The notes beneath the pieces were generated by a model. It was not told where the DNA came from, did no database searches, and was given only the letters and a program-made list of their open reading frames with translations. A DNA stretch of 64,000 nucleotides from Saccharicrinis sp963677245 (lineage in GTDB: Bacteria; Bacteroidota; Bacteroidia; Bacteroidales; Marinilabiliaceae): contig OY781921.1 in the NCBI GenBank assembly GCA_963677245.1, positions 1,612,001 through 1,676,000 on the forward strand. Reading direction: 5' to 3'. Both the position numbers and the translations under genes were made by a program. Shown piece by piece: positions 35,072 through 45,900 of this stretch; position 1 is the stretch's first letter, and the number at the start of each line of letters is the position of its first letter.

Positions 35072-36601
35072 ATGAAAACGCAACTCTTACTTCTTTGTTT
35101 TTTATGGATAAGTTCGCTTGTTCTATCACAAACCACAACAATCCCGGATGCCAATTTTGAAAACTATTTGGAAACGCACAACGCCAGTGGAGAATCGGTT
35201 AGCGTTGGCGATCCTACCAGCATGGGCGATGGCATTGCTGACAACAACTTGGTAACAACGGCCAACATAAGTGATGTAACAGTTTTAGGTGTGGCTTCTC
35301 AATCGATAAGCGATTTAACAGGGATTGAAGATTTTTCATCTTTAACTAATTTAGTATGCAATAATAACAGCCTTACTTCATTGGATTTATCTAGTAATAC
35401 TAATCTTGCAAGTATTTTTTGTCATTATAATCAATTAACCAGTCTAACCTTACCCAGCTCCACAAATCTAACACGGATAGATTGTTATAACAATAACCTT
35501 AGTTCTCTAAATGTTTCTAACAATCCTATGCTTACGATTTTATGGTGTTATCGCAATAGTTTAACTTCATTAGATGCTTCGGTAAATACCCTGCTTACTA
35601 ACTTTGATTGCAGTAATAATGACCTAACCTCAGTCATTGTTCCCAGTACTGCGACTTTAACACGATTCAGGTGTGATATCAATGAATTAAATTCCGTTGA
35701 CATCAGCAACAATCCAAACCTTAGTGAGTTTCATTGTTCAACCAATCCAATAACTACCTTAGATGTTTCCAATAATGTATATCTAACCCGATTGTTTTGT
35801 AGCTCCACAAACATTACCAGCCTTAATGTAAGCAATCATTCTATCTTAGAAAGATTAGACTGTGCTTATAATGATTTACTCTCCAGCTTAACTTTACCAA
35901 TCAGCAATATGCTTACCCGCTTATATATTCCAGGCAATGTATTGAGCAGTTTAGACATTACAGGCAATCCTTATCTGGAATTTTTAAATTGCGGAGAAAA
36001 TAACCTTACATCTTTAAACCTGACTTACAATACTGCGCTAACTGAGTTATGGGCCTGGGGCAATCAGTTTACAGCATTGGATGTAAGCAATAATGCACAA
36101 CTACAATCACTTGATTGTGGAATTAATAGTATCAGTTCGTTAGATGTAAGCATGTTACCTGCCTTATCGGAACTATATTGCAACCAAAATCAGCTGGTAC
36201 ATTTAAACCTGCAGAGTGGTTATAATAATATACTGGAATATCTTTGGGCACACGACAATCCTGATTTAAACTGCATTCAGGTTGATGCTGTTCCTGTTAC
36301 CTATCCAAATTGGCAAAAAGATATTACTGCTACTTACGCCACAAGTTGTACTACAAATACAAATGATATTGAAAACACAAAAGAAGGTATCTATCCAAAT
36401 CCTACCCATAATGTGTTGCATGTAAATGCGGACGGATATGGTACTTATCAGGTTTTATCTATAGATGGCAGCATTGTAGCAAGTGGTGTATTGAATGAAG
36501 GAACAAATGTTATTGATGTGGAAAGTTTATCTACTGGAGTTTATCTACTGGAAGTGAATACTGATCATTCTGAAAACGCTTATAAGTTTGTAAAGAAATG
36601 A
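35072..36601 (+). CDS. Secreted leucine-rich repeat protein with T9SS sorting domain
   Basis: 509 residues. Signal peptide about 1-19 (ends SLVLSQ). Residues about 65-400 hold about 15 repeats of about 21 residues of the pattern LTSLDLSSNTNLxxxxCxxN, the BspA/internalin-like LRR class common in Bacteroidota. A por-type C-terminal sorting domain (about 430-509: GIYPNPTHNVLHVNA ... GVYLLEVN ... YKFVKK) indicates export by type IX secretion. Such proteins often mediate protein or cell contact. The ligand is unknown. Confidence 0.9.
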   Translation: MKTQLLLLCFLWISSLVLSQTTTIPDANFENYLETHNASGESVSVGDPTSMGDGIADNNLVTTANISDVTVLGVASQSISDLTGIEDFSSLTNLVCNNNSLTSLDLSSNTNLASIFCHYNQLTSLTLPSSTNLTRIDCYNNNLSSLNVSNNPMLTILWCYRNSLTSLDASVNTLLTNFDCSNNDLTSVIVPSTATLTRFRCDINELNSVDISNNPNLSEFHCSTNPITTLDVSNNVYLTRLFCSSTNITSLNVSNHSILERLDCAYNDLLSSLTLPISNMLTRLYIPGNVLSSLDITGNPYLEFLNCGENNLTSLNLTYNTALTELWAWGNQFTALDVSNNAQLQSLDCGINSISSLDVSMLPALSELYCNQNQLVHLNLQSGYNNILEYLWAHDNPDLNCIQVDAVPVTYPNWQKDITATYATSCTTNTNDIENTKEGIYPNPTHNVLHVNADGYGTYQVLSIDGSIVASGVLNEGTNVIDVESLSTGVYLLEVNTDHSENAYKFVKK

Positions 36602-36849
36602 TAATTAAAAAATCTATTAGAATGTTTATTTGATGAGTTACAAACCTACTTTACTGTGCTTTAATAATGCAAAAAGGGAAGAATGACATCAAGTTTATCT
36701 TTGGCTTTAATTGAGCAAGCACTATAATTAATAAAACCAAGTGTTATTGTTATTATTGATTTTACTTGCTTTTCAGAGAACAAAAATCGATCTTATGCCT
36801 TTCTCCTTTTTGCTTAATTGAAGGAGTCATTTTTCTCATGAAATAACAT

Positions 36850-38748
36850 ATGACAAACAAAACAAAACTATTTCATTACATAACAACTAAAATTTGCATA
36901 TTGGTTGTTAGCTTTATTATACAAGGAATTATTACCGGCTTACCTGCTCAACAAAATGAAGTAATAAATGAGGATACTACATCCATACAAACTGTTTCGA
37001 ATACATTTGAATTACTGCGAAAAGCAGACTCTATTCGTTTAGCTGATTCTATTCAAAAAATCATCTTAACTAAACAGCTTGAAGAGTTAAAATCAAATGA
37101 ATACAGCAAGCGAAGGCGTTTAGAAAAGGAAATGAAAAGGCTGACATTTAATGACTCTATCAAAAAAGTACGCCTTAAAAATGAAATAGATTCTTTAAAA
37201 AAAACCGCCCAGGGATTTCCGGTAGTGCCTTATAAAGATACTTTGTTTAGGGTATACACCGGAATAGGAATTATTACAGCGCAGGAACGAGCTCAGCTTA
37301 TTGAAAAACGGTTAAAAACGGCATACAAACAATATATGTATGATCGGGATTCATTGGCTGTGGTAAATTATGGTCAATCGGTTGATATTGTTTGGGGAGA
37401 GAAGTCTCTTTTATCCATAAGCGAACCGGATGCCATTTGGTTTGAAAAACCAAAAATTGACATTGCTAATCGTTACCAGGCTGCGCTGTTAAAGGATATT
37501 GAAATTTATAAAGATGATAAAAACCTATTTTCTGTACTAAAAGAGGTGGGATTAGTATTGCTGGTGCTGGCACTTTTATTTGGAGCAATCAAATTGATTA
37601 ACCAGCTATATAAAAAGAAGGTCATCAAAAAGATTATTTCCATGAAAGATAGTTGGTTTACCGGATTCAACATTCGTAATTATCAGCTACTTGATGCAGA
37701 TTCGCAGGTAAAAACCGTTTTGTTTCTTTTTAATATTGTTCGCTATCTGTTTATTGCATTTTTACTGTACGTTACCATACCTATCATATTTAGCATTTTC
37801 CCTCCTACCAAAACCATTGCAGATAAGCTTTTTGGATATATATTATCTCCAGTAAAAACGATTCTTTACTCCATTTTAAGTTATATACCGAATTTAATCA
37901 CCATTGCAGTTATTGCCATTGCATTCAGATACCTGATAAAAGGAGTTCGTTTTTTATCGCTGGAAGTAGAGCAGGAAAAACTAAAAATACCGGGATTTTA
38001 TCCGGATTGGGCGAAACCCACTTTTAATATCATCCGCGTTTTACTAAATGCTTTTATGATAGTAATGATATTTCCACTTTTACCACGAAGTAATTCTGAA
38101 ATATTTAAAGGGGTTAGTGTTTTCCTTGGAATTATGATTTCTATAGGTTCCTCCTCGGCAATTGGTAATCTAGTTTCCGGACTAGTGATTACTTACATGC
38201 GACCGTTTAAAATTGGAGACCGTATTAAAATTGGAGAAACCATTGGCGATGTAATTGAAAAGACACCATTTGTAACCAGAGTAAAAACACCTAAGAATGA
38301 GTTTATCACAATCCCAAACAGCAGCGTTCTAGCTTCCAGTGTAGTTAACTATAGTACTACCAGCAGCGAAGAAGGTATTATTTTGCATACCACTATTACT
38401 ATTGGGTATGACGTTCCCTGGCGAAAAGTTCATGAATTATTAATTGGTGCGGCTATCAAAACCAATCATATTAAATCAGATCCTGCTCCTTTTGTATTGC
38501 AAACCAGTTTAGACGATTTTTATGTGTCTTACCAGTTAAATGCTTATTCCAGCAAACCAGATCGTCAGCCAAGAGTATATTCTGAGTTGCATCAGCACAT
38601 TCAGGATTTATTCAATGAAGCCGGAGTTGAAATTATGTCGCCCCATTACAGAGGAAACCGAAATGGCGATGAGTCCACTATTCCAAGACAATATTGGGAA
38701 CAAAAAAAAGGAAACAAGGAACAAGGAGAAGATGATAAAAACAGTTAG
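36850..38748 (+). CDS. MscS-family mechanosensitive ion channel with N-terminal coiled coil
   Basis: 632 residues. An N-terminal hydrophobic signal/anchor (about 15-35) is followed by a Lys/Glu-rich coiled coil (about 45-120), then four transmembrane segments. The MscS pore helix and beta domain are clear: GISVFLGIMISIG-type region, SSSAIGNLVSGLVITYMRPFKIGDRIKIG and FITIPNSSVLASSVVNYS. The large N-terminal domain makes it longer than classical MscS (286 residues). It acts as a pressure-relief valve on hypo-osmotic shock. Confidence 0.9.
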   Translation: MTNKTKLFHYITTKICILVVSFIIQGIITGLPAQQNEVINEDTTSIQTVSNTFELLRKADSIRLADSIQKIILTKQLEELKSNEYSKRRRLEKEMKRLTFNDSIKKVRLKNEIDSLKKTAQGFPVVPYKDTLFRVYTGIGIITAQERAQLIEKRLKTAYKQYMYDRDSLAVVNYGQSVDIVWGEKSLLSISEPDAIWFEKPKIDIANRYQAALLKDIEIYKDDKNLFSVLKEVGLVLLVLALLFGAIKLINQLYKKKVIKKIISMKDSWFTGFNIRNYQLLDADSQVKTVLFLFNIVRYLFIAFLLYVTIPIIFSIFPPTKTIADKLFGYILSPVKTILYSILSYIPNLITIAVIAIAFRYLIKGVRFLSLEVEQEKLKIPGFYPDWAKPTFNIIRVLLNAFMIVMIFPLLPRSNSEIFKGVSVFLGIMISIGSSSAIGNLVSGLVITYMRPFKIGDRIKIGETIGDVIEKTPFVTRVKTPKNEFITIPNSSVLASSVVNYSTTSSEEGIILHTTITIGYDVPWRKVHELLIGAAIKTNHIKSDPAPFVLQTSLDDFYVSYQLNAYSSKPDRQPRVYSELHQHIQDLFNEAGVEIMSPHYRGNRNGDESTIPRQYWEQKKGNKEQGEDDKNS

Positions 38749-39256
38749 GAGAGAGAATAAAACATAGGTGATTTATCATCTGAATTAAAAAAAACAATCA
38801 ATAAAACGATAGCTTTTTATACTTTTCTGAAGGATTATTAACAACCTTGAAGTATTTGAGATATCTACAAACTCCTTCAGTTCACACCAAAACACACTCT
38901 TTTTATTCATTTTTGACTGATTTATACAATTTAAGCTATAACAAGCACCCTTTCTCCCAAAAAAAACAGTGTCAAAAACCGCAACTAATGCTTCATTAAC
39001 AAAACAAATATTGAACAATTTAAATGCATTACTCCATTACACCAATAAGTATCGAAAGCTAATATTTACAGCTCATACAATAATTTCATTCAAAATTAAA
39101 ATGACCTATTTAAGCTCTTTAAAATAATTTCACCTATTTAAATCACACTTACACTTTCTACTATACTCGAATTTATTCTAACATTTTTCGAGTCTATTAC
39201 CCGTCTTCAATCTCTTTTAATGTTTGTTTACACATCATTAATTTATTTAGCACATT
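38749..39256. other. Intergenic region, 508 bp
   Basis: Strongly AT-rich. An inverted repeat ACTCGAA (39165-39171)/TTCGAGT (39187-39193) is seen 65 bp before the next gene and could be an operator. A minus-strand frame at 38785-39018 is rejected as non-coding. Nothing else is recognised. Confidence 0.4.
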
Positions 39257-42200
39257 ATGAAAAAAATTACTTTTATTTTAACCTGTTTAATTTTTGTAGT
39301 CTGTTTCAATATAAAGGCACAAGATGTAACAGAAACCTATCTTACCAACCCTAGTTTTGAAACAGGAGATTTGACCGGGTGGACAGTAACAGGTGCCGAT
39401 GGATATACTTGGTTCGGTGCAGCCTCTGATTGCGATGGAACTCAAGATGGAACATACAATTGTGGAGTTTGGAACAGAACAATTGGTGATGTCGAGTGGT
39501 CACAAACAATTACTGATTTACCCAACGGTTTTTATAAAGTAGGTTGTTTGATGTCGGTTACAGATGTGACTTCGTGGACTGATGGAGTAACCAAACGAAT
39601 TTCTACACAGCGTTTATTCGCAAACAACAAAAGTTTACTATACGGTAAGGAATCCGACTATTCCGCAGCTAACCTGGCTATACTTGCGGCTACTGAGGAG
39701 TACTCGTTTGCTGGCATGGAAACTTCTCCAAGTGAAGCTGGTCCTTTTTTGCCTATTGCAACTATAATTGAAGTAACGGATGGAAACTTAGTAGTAGGAC
39801 TCAGAACCAATGGAGATGTATCCGAATACGCTTTTGATTTCCAGGGACAAAATTCAGATAGAGGTTACTTTAAGTTTGATGCTTTAACATTGGCCAATGT
39901 TTCTGACTTAATAATTCAATCATTGAGCATTGGAGGTCAGAATATTGAGATAGACCCTACCAATGTATATCTGCACACAATGGATATTGCTATGGAAGAA
40001 ACTGAGGCTCCTGAAATAATTGCTACTGTAGGAGAAGGTGTTGTGGTTGAAGTAATTCCTCCGGCATCGTTACCAGGAACAGCAGAGATTGTTTTAACAG
40101 CACCAGATGAAAGTAATTCATTATCCTATTTTGTAACATTTACTAAAAATTCCGATGCCACTTTAAAAAGCATTGCCTCAAATGCAGGAACTTTATCTCC
40201 TGAATTTGAAAGAACAAATACTGAATATGACTTATATGTTCCATATGGAATTACTTCTATTCAATTAACAGCAACACCAACAGTTGAAAATGCTAGTATT
40301 TTGGTTCTTGATGCCACTAGCGGTGCTGAATTAGATTTAAACAATCCAATAACCTGGGATGCTGAAGATGCTGGTATCGACTTATCAATTATTGTAACTT
40401 CAATGGATGAAAGCACTGAAATTACGTATGACTTATATGTATCATACGATTCTGAAGCTGCTACTGCCACAATTGAAGATATAACTTCTTCTGTTGGAAA
40501 TTTAACTACTGAAGTAGATCCCGTTGTTACAGAATACGAACTAGTTGTACCTAAGGGGACAACCTCTGTTGATATTTCTGGAACTCCTGGTTGGGAGCTG
40601 GCTTCTGTAAGCGGAGGAGGAACCGTTACTCTAACTGATGGAACTGGTTCTACGACTTTAACTGTAACCTCTGAAGACAAAAGCGCAACAAAAGATTATA
40701 CTATTACTATCCGCGAGTCTTATGTTGTTCTAAATCATGAATATTTTGTGCAGCATACAGAAGCTGAACTAGTATTGGGTGAATCTGAAAACGGATATCT
40801 GCAATTATTTGAGCCTGTATATAATGAACCTACACAATATTTGAAGTTTATAGAAAGTGGTATTGGTGGTAAATATTTTATTCAAAATCAAAATAACAGA
40901 TACCTTTCAAATGTAATAGCACCGGTATATGATATGGTGTTTATTGATGAATTGAAAGAAGACTTAGATAGCTGCCGTTGGTCTTTGGAGCCACAGGAAG
41001 ATGGTAGTTTCAGAATTATTACTGGAGCCAGAGAAAAAACTGCCAATTACTATGTAGGTCCAAACTGGGCTGGATTAGGAGGAGTATTTAATGACAAATG
41101 GCCTGATAATCCATTGATTTATTGGAACATTAAAGAACCTCTTGAGGTTGTAGATCCATACAATACATACCTAGATACACTTACGGTAGATCAAGGTGCT
41201 TCTATTTCTCCAGAGGTAGCTAAAGATGTTACTGATTATTATGTAGTGTTGCCTGTTGGAGGTCTTTCTACTCTTAATGTTGGCGCCTTGGCTATTGATG
41301 AAAATGCTGTTATTACAGGAGCCGGTGCTGTTGACGTTTCGGCTGGTAGTGGTTCGTTTGACATTACGGTTACCGCTCCAGATCCAACATACAGCAGAAC
41401 AGTTACCATTCACTACATGACAGATACTGATTTAATATTAAAACACTCCTATACTTTTAGTGATGGAACAGCTAAAGATATAATTGGTGGAGCAGATGGA
41501 ACTGTAATAGGAGGTTCTATAACAAATGGTAAATATACAGGTAGTGTAGTTGGTGATTATATTGAATTACCTGCTGAAGAAATTGCCATTAACACCTATC
41601 CATCATTAACCCTGGAAGTTTATGTAGAAGATGATAACTCTACAACGAATGCCAACGTCAACACTGCAGTTGTGTTTTTTGGTAGAACGAATGACGCAAA
41701 TTATGCTGAAGATTATTATTATACATCAATGAAATGTTCTTCTGTTCTTTCTGTAAGTGATGGTGCTAACCCATGGGATTTTGAGCAAGGAGTAAATACT
41801 GGAATTGATTTACATGATGACAATAGAGCTCACCACTTAGTAACAACTATTTCTAATGACTCTTTAGTATTTTATGTGGATGGATATGTGATGGACACCA
41901 CCTATTTCTCTGTAAATAACTGTATTGCTAACCTATCTAACGAATTCGCCTACATCTTAAAGAATGGATATATAGCTGATAATACATGGTTAGGTTCAGT
42001 ACTTGAGTATAACATATACAGTGGAGTGATGGATGCTCAAACCATTGCTATCCGATCTTTAAATTCTCAAGTTGAAGATGATTCTAAAGATGCTACTCTT
42101 AGTGATTTAAAAATAGACGGGGTTACTATTGATGGATTTAATGGTGCTATTTTAGAGTATACTGTTAATGTAGAAACCTTACCAACAGAGGTACTTCCTA

Positions 42201-42574
42201 TTGCAAAAGGTGAAGGTTCAACTGTAGAAATTACTTCAACTGCAACCACAATTCCTGGACAAACAACTATTCTTGTAACAGCAGCTGATGGTAATACCAA
42301 TACTTATATCATCAACTACGATATTGCAGATGCAATTAACAAAATTAAAGATTTAGAAATTAAGGTATACCCAACGGTTTCTAATGGTTCATTTACAGTC
42401 ACATCAGAAGGTACTTCTACTATAGTTACCGTATATGGCTTAACCGGAAGAATTATTGATCAGTTCAATACGAATTCTAGCGCTGAAACATTTAATATTG
42501 AGCAAAAAGGAATGTTTATCGTAAAAGTGAATTCTGAAGGACTTACTAAACTTTTCAAAGTGATTAAGAAATAA
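39257..42574 (+). CDS. Large modular T9SS-secreted protein, LamG and cadherin-like domains
   Basis: 1105 residues. Signal peptide about 1-21. A carbohydrate-binding-like jelly-roll module follows (about 28-215, starting LTNPSFETGDLTGWT). Several cadherin-like beta-sandwich repeats lie at about 216-490, 636-722 and 945-1025. A beta-trefoil-like segment with HTEAELVLGE and RYLSNV sits at about 491-625, and a LamG/concanavalin-like domain (about 725-930, LKHSYTFSDG ... LVFYVDGYVMDT). A sorting domain ends the protein (KVYPTVSNGSFTV ... LFKVIKK). No catalytic motif is visible. It is probably a surface adhesin or glycan-binding protein. The next gene is a close paralogue. Confidence 0.85.
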   Translation: MKKITFILTCLIFVVCFNIKAQDVTETYLTNPSFETGDLTGWTVTGADGYTWFGAASDCDGTQDGTYNCGVWNRTIGDVEWSQTITDLPNGFYKVGCLMSVTDVTSWTDGVTKRISTQRLFANNKSLLYGKESDYSAANLAILAATEEYSFAGMETSPSEAGPFLPIATIIEVTDGNLVVGLRTNGDVSEYAFDFQGQNSDRGYFKFDALTLANVSDLIIQSLSIGGQNIEIDPTNVYLHTMDIAMEETEAPEIIATVGEGVVVEVIPPASLPGTAEIVLTAPDESNSLSYFVTFTKNSDATLKSIASNAGTLSPEFERTNTEYDLYVPYGITSIQLTATPTVENASILVLDATSGAELDLNNPITWDAEDAGIDLSIIVTSMDESTEITYDLYVSYDSEAATATIEDITSSVGNLTTEVDPVVTEYELVVPKGTTSVDISGTPGWELASVSGGGTVTLTDGTGSTTLTVTSEDKSATKDYTITIRESYVVLNHEYFVQHTEAELVLGESENGYLQLFEPVYNEPTQYLKFIESGIGGKYFIQNQNNRYLSNVIAPVYDMVFIDELKEDLDSCRWSLEPQEDGSFRIITGAREKTANYYVGPNWAGLGGVFNDKWPDNPLIYWNIKEPLEVVDPYNTYLDTLTVDQGASISPEVAKDVTDYYVVLPVGGLSTLNVGALAIDENAVITGAGAVDVSAGSGSFDITVTAPDPTYSRTVTIHYMTDTDLILKHSYTFSDGTAKDIIGGADGTVIGGSITNGKYTGSVVGDYIELPAEEIAINTYPSLTLEVYVEDDNSTTNANVNTAVVFFGRTNDANYAEDYYYTSMKCSSVLSVSDGANPWDFEQGVNTGIDLHDDNRAHHLVTTISNDSLVFYVDGYVMDTTYFSVNNCIANLSNEFAYILKNGYIADNTWLGSVLEYNIYSGVMDAQTIAIRSLNSQVEDDSKDATLSDLKIDGVTIDGFNGAILEYTVNVETLPTEVLPIAKGEGSTVEITSTATTIPGQTTILVTAADGNTNTYIINYDIADAINKIKDLEIKVYPTVSNGSFTVTSEGTSTIVTVYGLTGRIIDQFNTNSSAETFNIEQKGMFIVKVNSEGLTKLFKVIKK

Positions 42575-42911
42575 CCTACAATTACATATTTAGTTTGAGT
42601 AAGAGGCTGCCTAGAAAGGTGGCCTCTTTTTTTTACTCATTTCTTAACTCTACTTTTCTATTAAATAAAATTATACCCCAACTTGACAAAATCAAGTACG
42701 TCCTTCAGAGATATCAATTATTCGACAACTTCTCGTCATCCCGCTAAATATCAGAATTAAACAATGCCTTATAGTTTGTATGTTTATTTTAACCATAACA
42801 TAATTTCACAATAATGACGATTTTAAGATCCTAACCGACGATTTTAAAACCTTTATTTAACATTCATTTGGACATTTTTAATCTTTATTAACCTTTAAAT
42901 ATTCAATTATT
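42575..42911. other. Intergenic region with terminator and 21-bp-spaced direct repeats
   Basis: Begins with the terminator at 42601-42634. GACGATTTTAA occurs at 42816-42826 and 42837-42847, a 21-bp period that puts both copies on the same helix face. A TTTG at 42867-42870 and a TAACCTTTA about 19 bp later may be the promoter of the next gene. Confidence 0.45.
42601..42634 (+). terminator. Terminator after the first modular T9SS gene
   Basis: AAGAGGC (42601-42607) pairs with GCCTCTT (42622-42628), with an inner TGCC/GGTG pairing, followed by a run of T. Confidence 0.85.
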
Positions 42912-45900
42912 ATGAAGCTCTTTACTTTATTATTAATGTGCTTTATTCTTGTTGCCGGTTTTAATACACATGCACAAGATGTAACCGACACGTATTTAAC
43001 AAACCCAAGTTTCGAAACTGGTGATCTTTCAGGCTGGACATTAACGGGTGCTGATGGTTATGGATGGAATACCACAGGTAATGATGGTGATGGATCTCAG
43101 GATGGAGCCTATAATGCAGGAGTTTGGAACAGGCCTATTGGAGATGTAGAATGGGCTCAAATAATAACAGATCTTCCCAACGGCTTCTATAAAGTTAGTT
43201 GCCTTATGAGTGTCACTGATGTCACTTCTTGGACCGATGGCGTTTCTAAAAGAATTACAACACAACGTTTATACGCTAATGATAAAAGTGTATTGTACGG
43301 ATACGAATCTGATTATTCAGCTGAAAACCTTGCCATCTTATCAGGTTTGGAAGAATATTCCTTTTTTCATTTAGAAACAGCTTCAGCCGAAAATGGTCCA
43401 TTTTATCCAATTTCAACGATTGTAGAGGTTACTGACGGAAATTTAGTGATCGGAGCAAGAACAAACGGAGATGCTTCGGCATACGCATTTGATTTTCAAG
43501 GAGAGAACACTGATAGAGGATTCTTTAAAATTGATGGATTCACATTAACGGATGTTTCAGATTTACTTATTGAATCTATAAGTATTGGAGGAGAAACCAT
43601 TACAGACATAGACTTTACTGATGTTTTACTATTATCAATGGACTTACCTACTGAAACTACAGAAGTTCCAGAAATAATAGCCACTGTTGGAGAAGGTGTA
43701 ACAGTAGACATTATTCCTGCACTTCCTGGTAAAACAGAAATTGTATTAACATCTGCTGATGGTAGTTATTCTACATCTTATTTTGTTGAATTCACTAAAG
43801 TATCTGATGCTACATTAAAAAACATTAGTGCAAATACCGGAGAACTTTCCCCAGAATTTAATAGAACAACTACAGAATATGACTATTATGTAGATTACGG
43901 TATAACTTCTATTAATTTAGACATTACACCAACTGTACCTGATGCCAGTGTCACTGTTTATGATTTAAATACTGGCGAAGCATTAAATATTGACCAAGCA
44001 ATAACCTGGGTCGCAGAAGATCAAGGTATTGATTTGGAAATTGTGGTAACTTCTTTCGATGAAAGTACAGAAATCACCTATGTTGTATACGTAATGTACA
44101 ACGATTTAGCTTCTACCGCCACTATAAGTAATATAGAATCTACAACTGGTAGTTTAACTGCCGAAGTAGATCCTGTTGTAACAGAATATGAATTAGTCGT
44201 ACCTATTGGTACAGAATCTGTAGATATAACAGGAGTACCAACTGCAGAAACTGCTACTGTTGTTGGAGATGGAACAGTAACTCTAGCAGATGGAGTTGGA
44301 TCAATAACAATAAGCATTACTTCACCCGATGAAACTAACTCTATTGATTACACTATAAATGTACGTGAAGCATATGTTTTAACTGATCAAGACTATTTTA
44401 TTCAACATAAACTTCAAGGCTATGTTTTAGGGGAATTAGACGGATATCTTAAATTGCAAGAACCTGAATTAAATAAAGCAACACAATATTTCAGATTTGT
44501 TGATAGTGGTGTTGGTGGCGAATATTATTTACAAAACAAAAATGACAGGTATTTAACAAGTACTTTTGATCCCGTTTGGGATATGGTTTTTGCTGATGTA
44601 TTATCAGCTGATTTAGATAGTTGTCGTTGGAGATTAGAACCTGAAGAAACTGGAGGTTATAGAATTGTTACTGTTGCTAGAGAAAATAATGACTATAGAT
44701 ATGTAGCTCCTCACACATTAGGATTAGGTAATGGAGTATTTAATGACAAACCATATAGTTGGGAAGATGTTGGTAATATATGGGAAATCAAAGATATATT
44801 TGATCTTGTAGATCCATACGATACATCTTTAGATACTATTACAGTTGATGCAGGTGTTTCTATTTCTCCTGATGTAGCCAAAGGTGTAACAGATTATTAT
44901 GTAGTATTGCCTGTTGCAGGTTTATCAACCTTAAATATTGATGCAACAGCAGTAGATGAAACAGCGACTGTTACTGGCGATGGAGCTATTGATGTGTCTG
45001 GTGGAAATGGTTCGTTTGAGATTACTGTAACTGCAACAGATCCTGAATATTCAACTACAGTAACCATTCACTATATGGAAGATACTGAGCTAACATTAAA
45101 GCATTCGTATACATTTAGCGATGGTACAGCTAAAGATGTACAAGGTGGTGCAGATGGTACTGTAATAGGAGGTTCAATTACAGACGGTATTTATACCGGT
45201 GCTGAGGTTGGTGATTATATTGAATTACCTGCTGAGCAGATCGCCATAAATACTTATCCTTCGTTAACAATTGAAATTTATATGGCAGATGATGAAGCTA
45301 CAACGAATGCCAATGCAAATACAATGGTTAGTTATTTCGGTAGAACAAACGATAGTAACTACGGTGAAGATTATATGTATACTTCAATGAAATGTAGCTC
45401 TGTTTTATCAGTAAGTGATGGCGGTTCTCCATGGTCGTTCGAACAAGGAGTAAATACTGGTATTGACTTACATGATGATGGAAATCCTCACCACTTGGTA
45501 ACTACTATATCAAATGATTCCTTAGTATTCTATGTGGATGGTTACGTTATGGATACTGCTTATTTTTCTGGAAATAATTGTATTGCCAATTTATCTAATG
45601 AATTAGCTTACCTGATGAAAGGTGGATATACTGGTGATAATACATGGCTAGGATCCGTATTAGAGTATAATATTTATAGTGGTGTTATGAGTCCACAGGA
45701 GATAGCTCTTGGAGCTTTAGATTGGCCAAATGAAGGTAGTGATGCAGATGCTACTTTAAGTGATTTAACATTAGATGGAGTAACTATAGAAGGATTTAAT
45801 GGAGCTGTTTTAGATTATACAATTCAGGTTGAAACACTACCAACAGAAGTTATTCCAACGACTAAAGCAGAAGGAGCTTCAGCTGAAATAACTGCTACAG

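Noticed and set aside
35380..36200. Regular repeats in the LRR gene as a possible CRISPR or tandem DNA repeat
   Set aside because: They are degenerate 63-bp coding repeats that encode the LRR protein, with no identical repeats and spacers.
38785..39018. 77-codon minus-strand frame in the spacer before the first modular T9SS gene
   Set aside because: No domain, cysteine-rich and irregular composition, no promoter or ribosome site; resembles random AT-rich sequence.
40261..40680. 139-codon minus-strand frame in the first modular T9SS gene
   Set aside because: Ser/Val/Thr-rich shadow of the beta-sandwich repeats; the same shadow is seen in the paralogue at 44078-44317.
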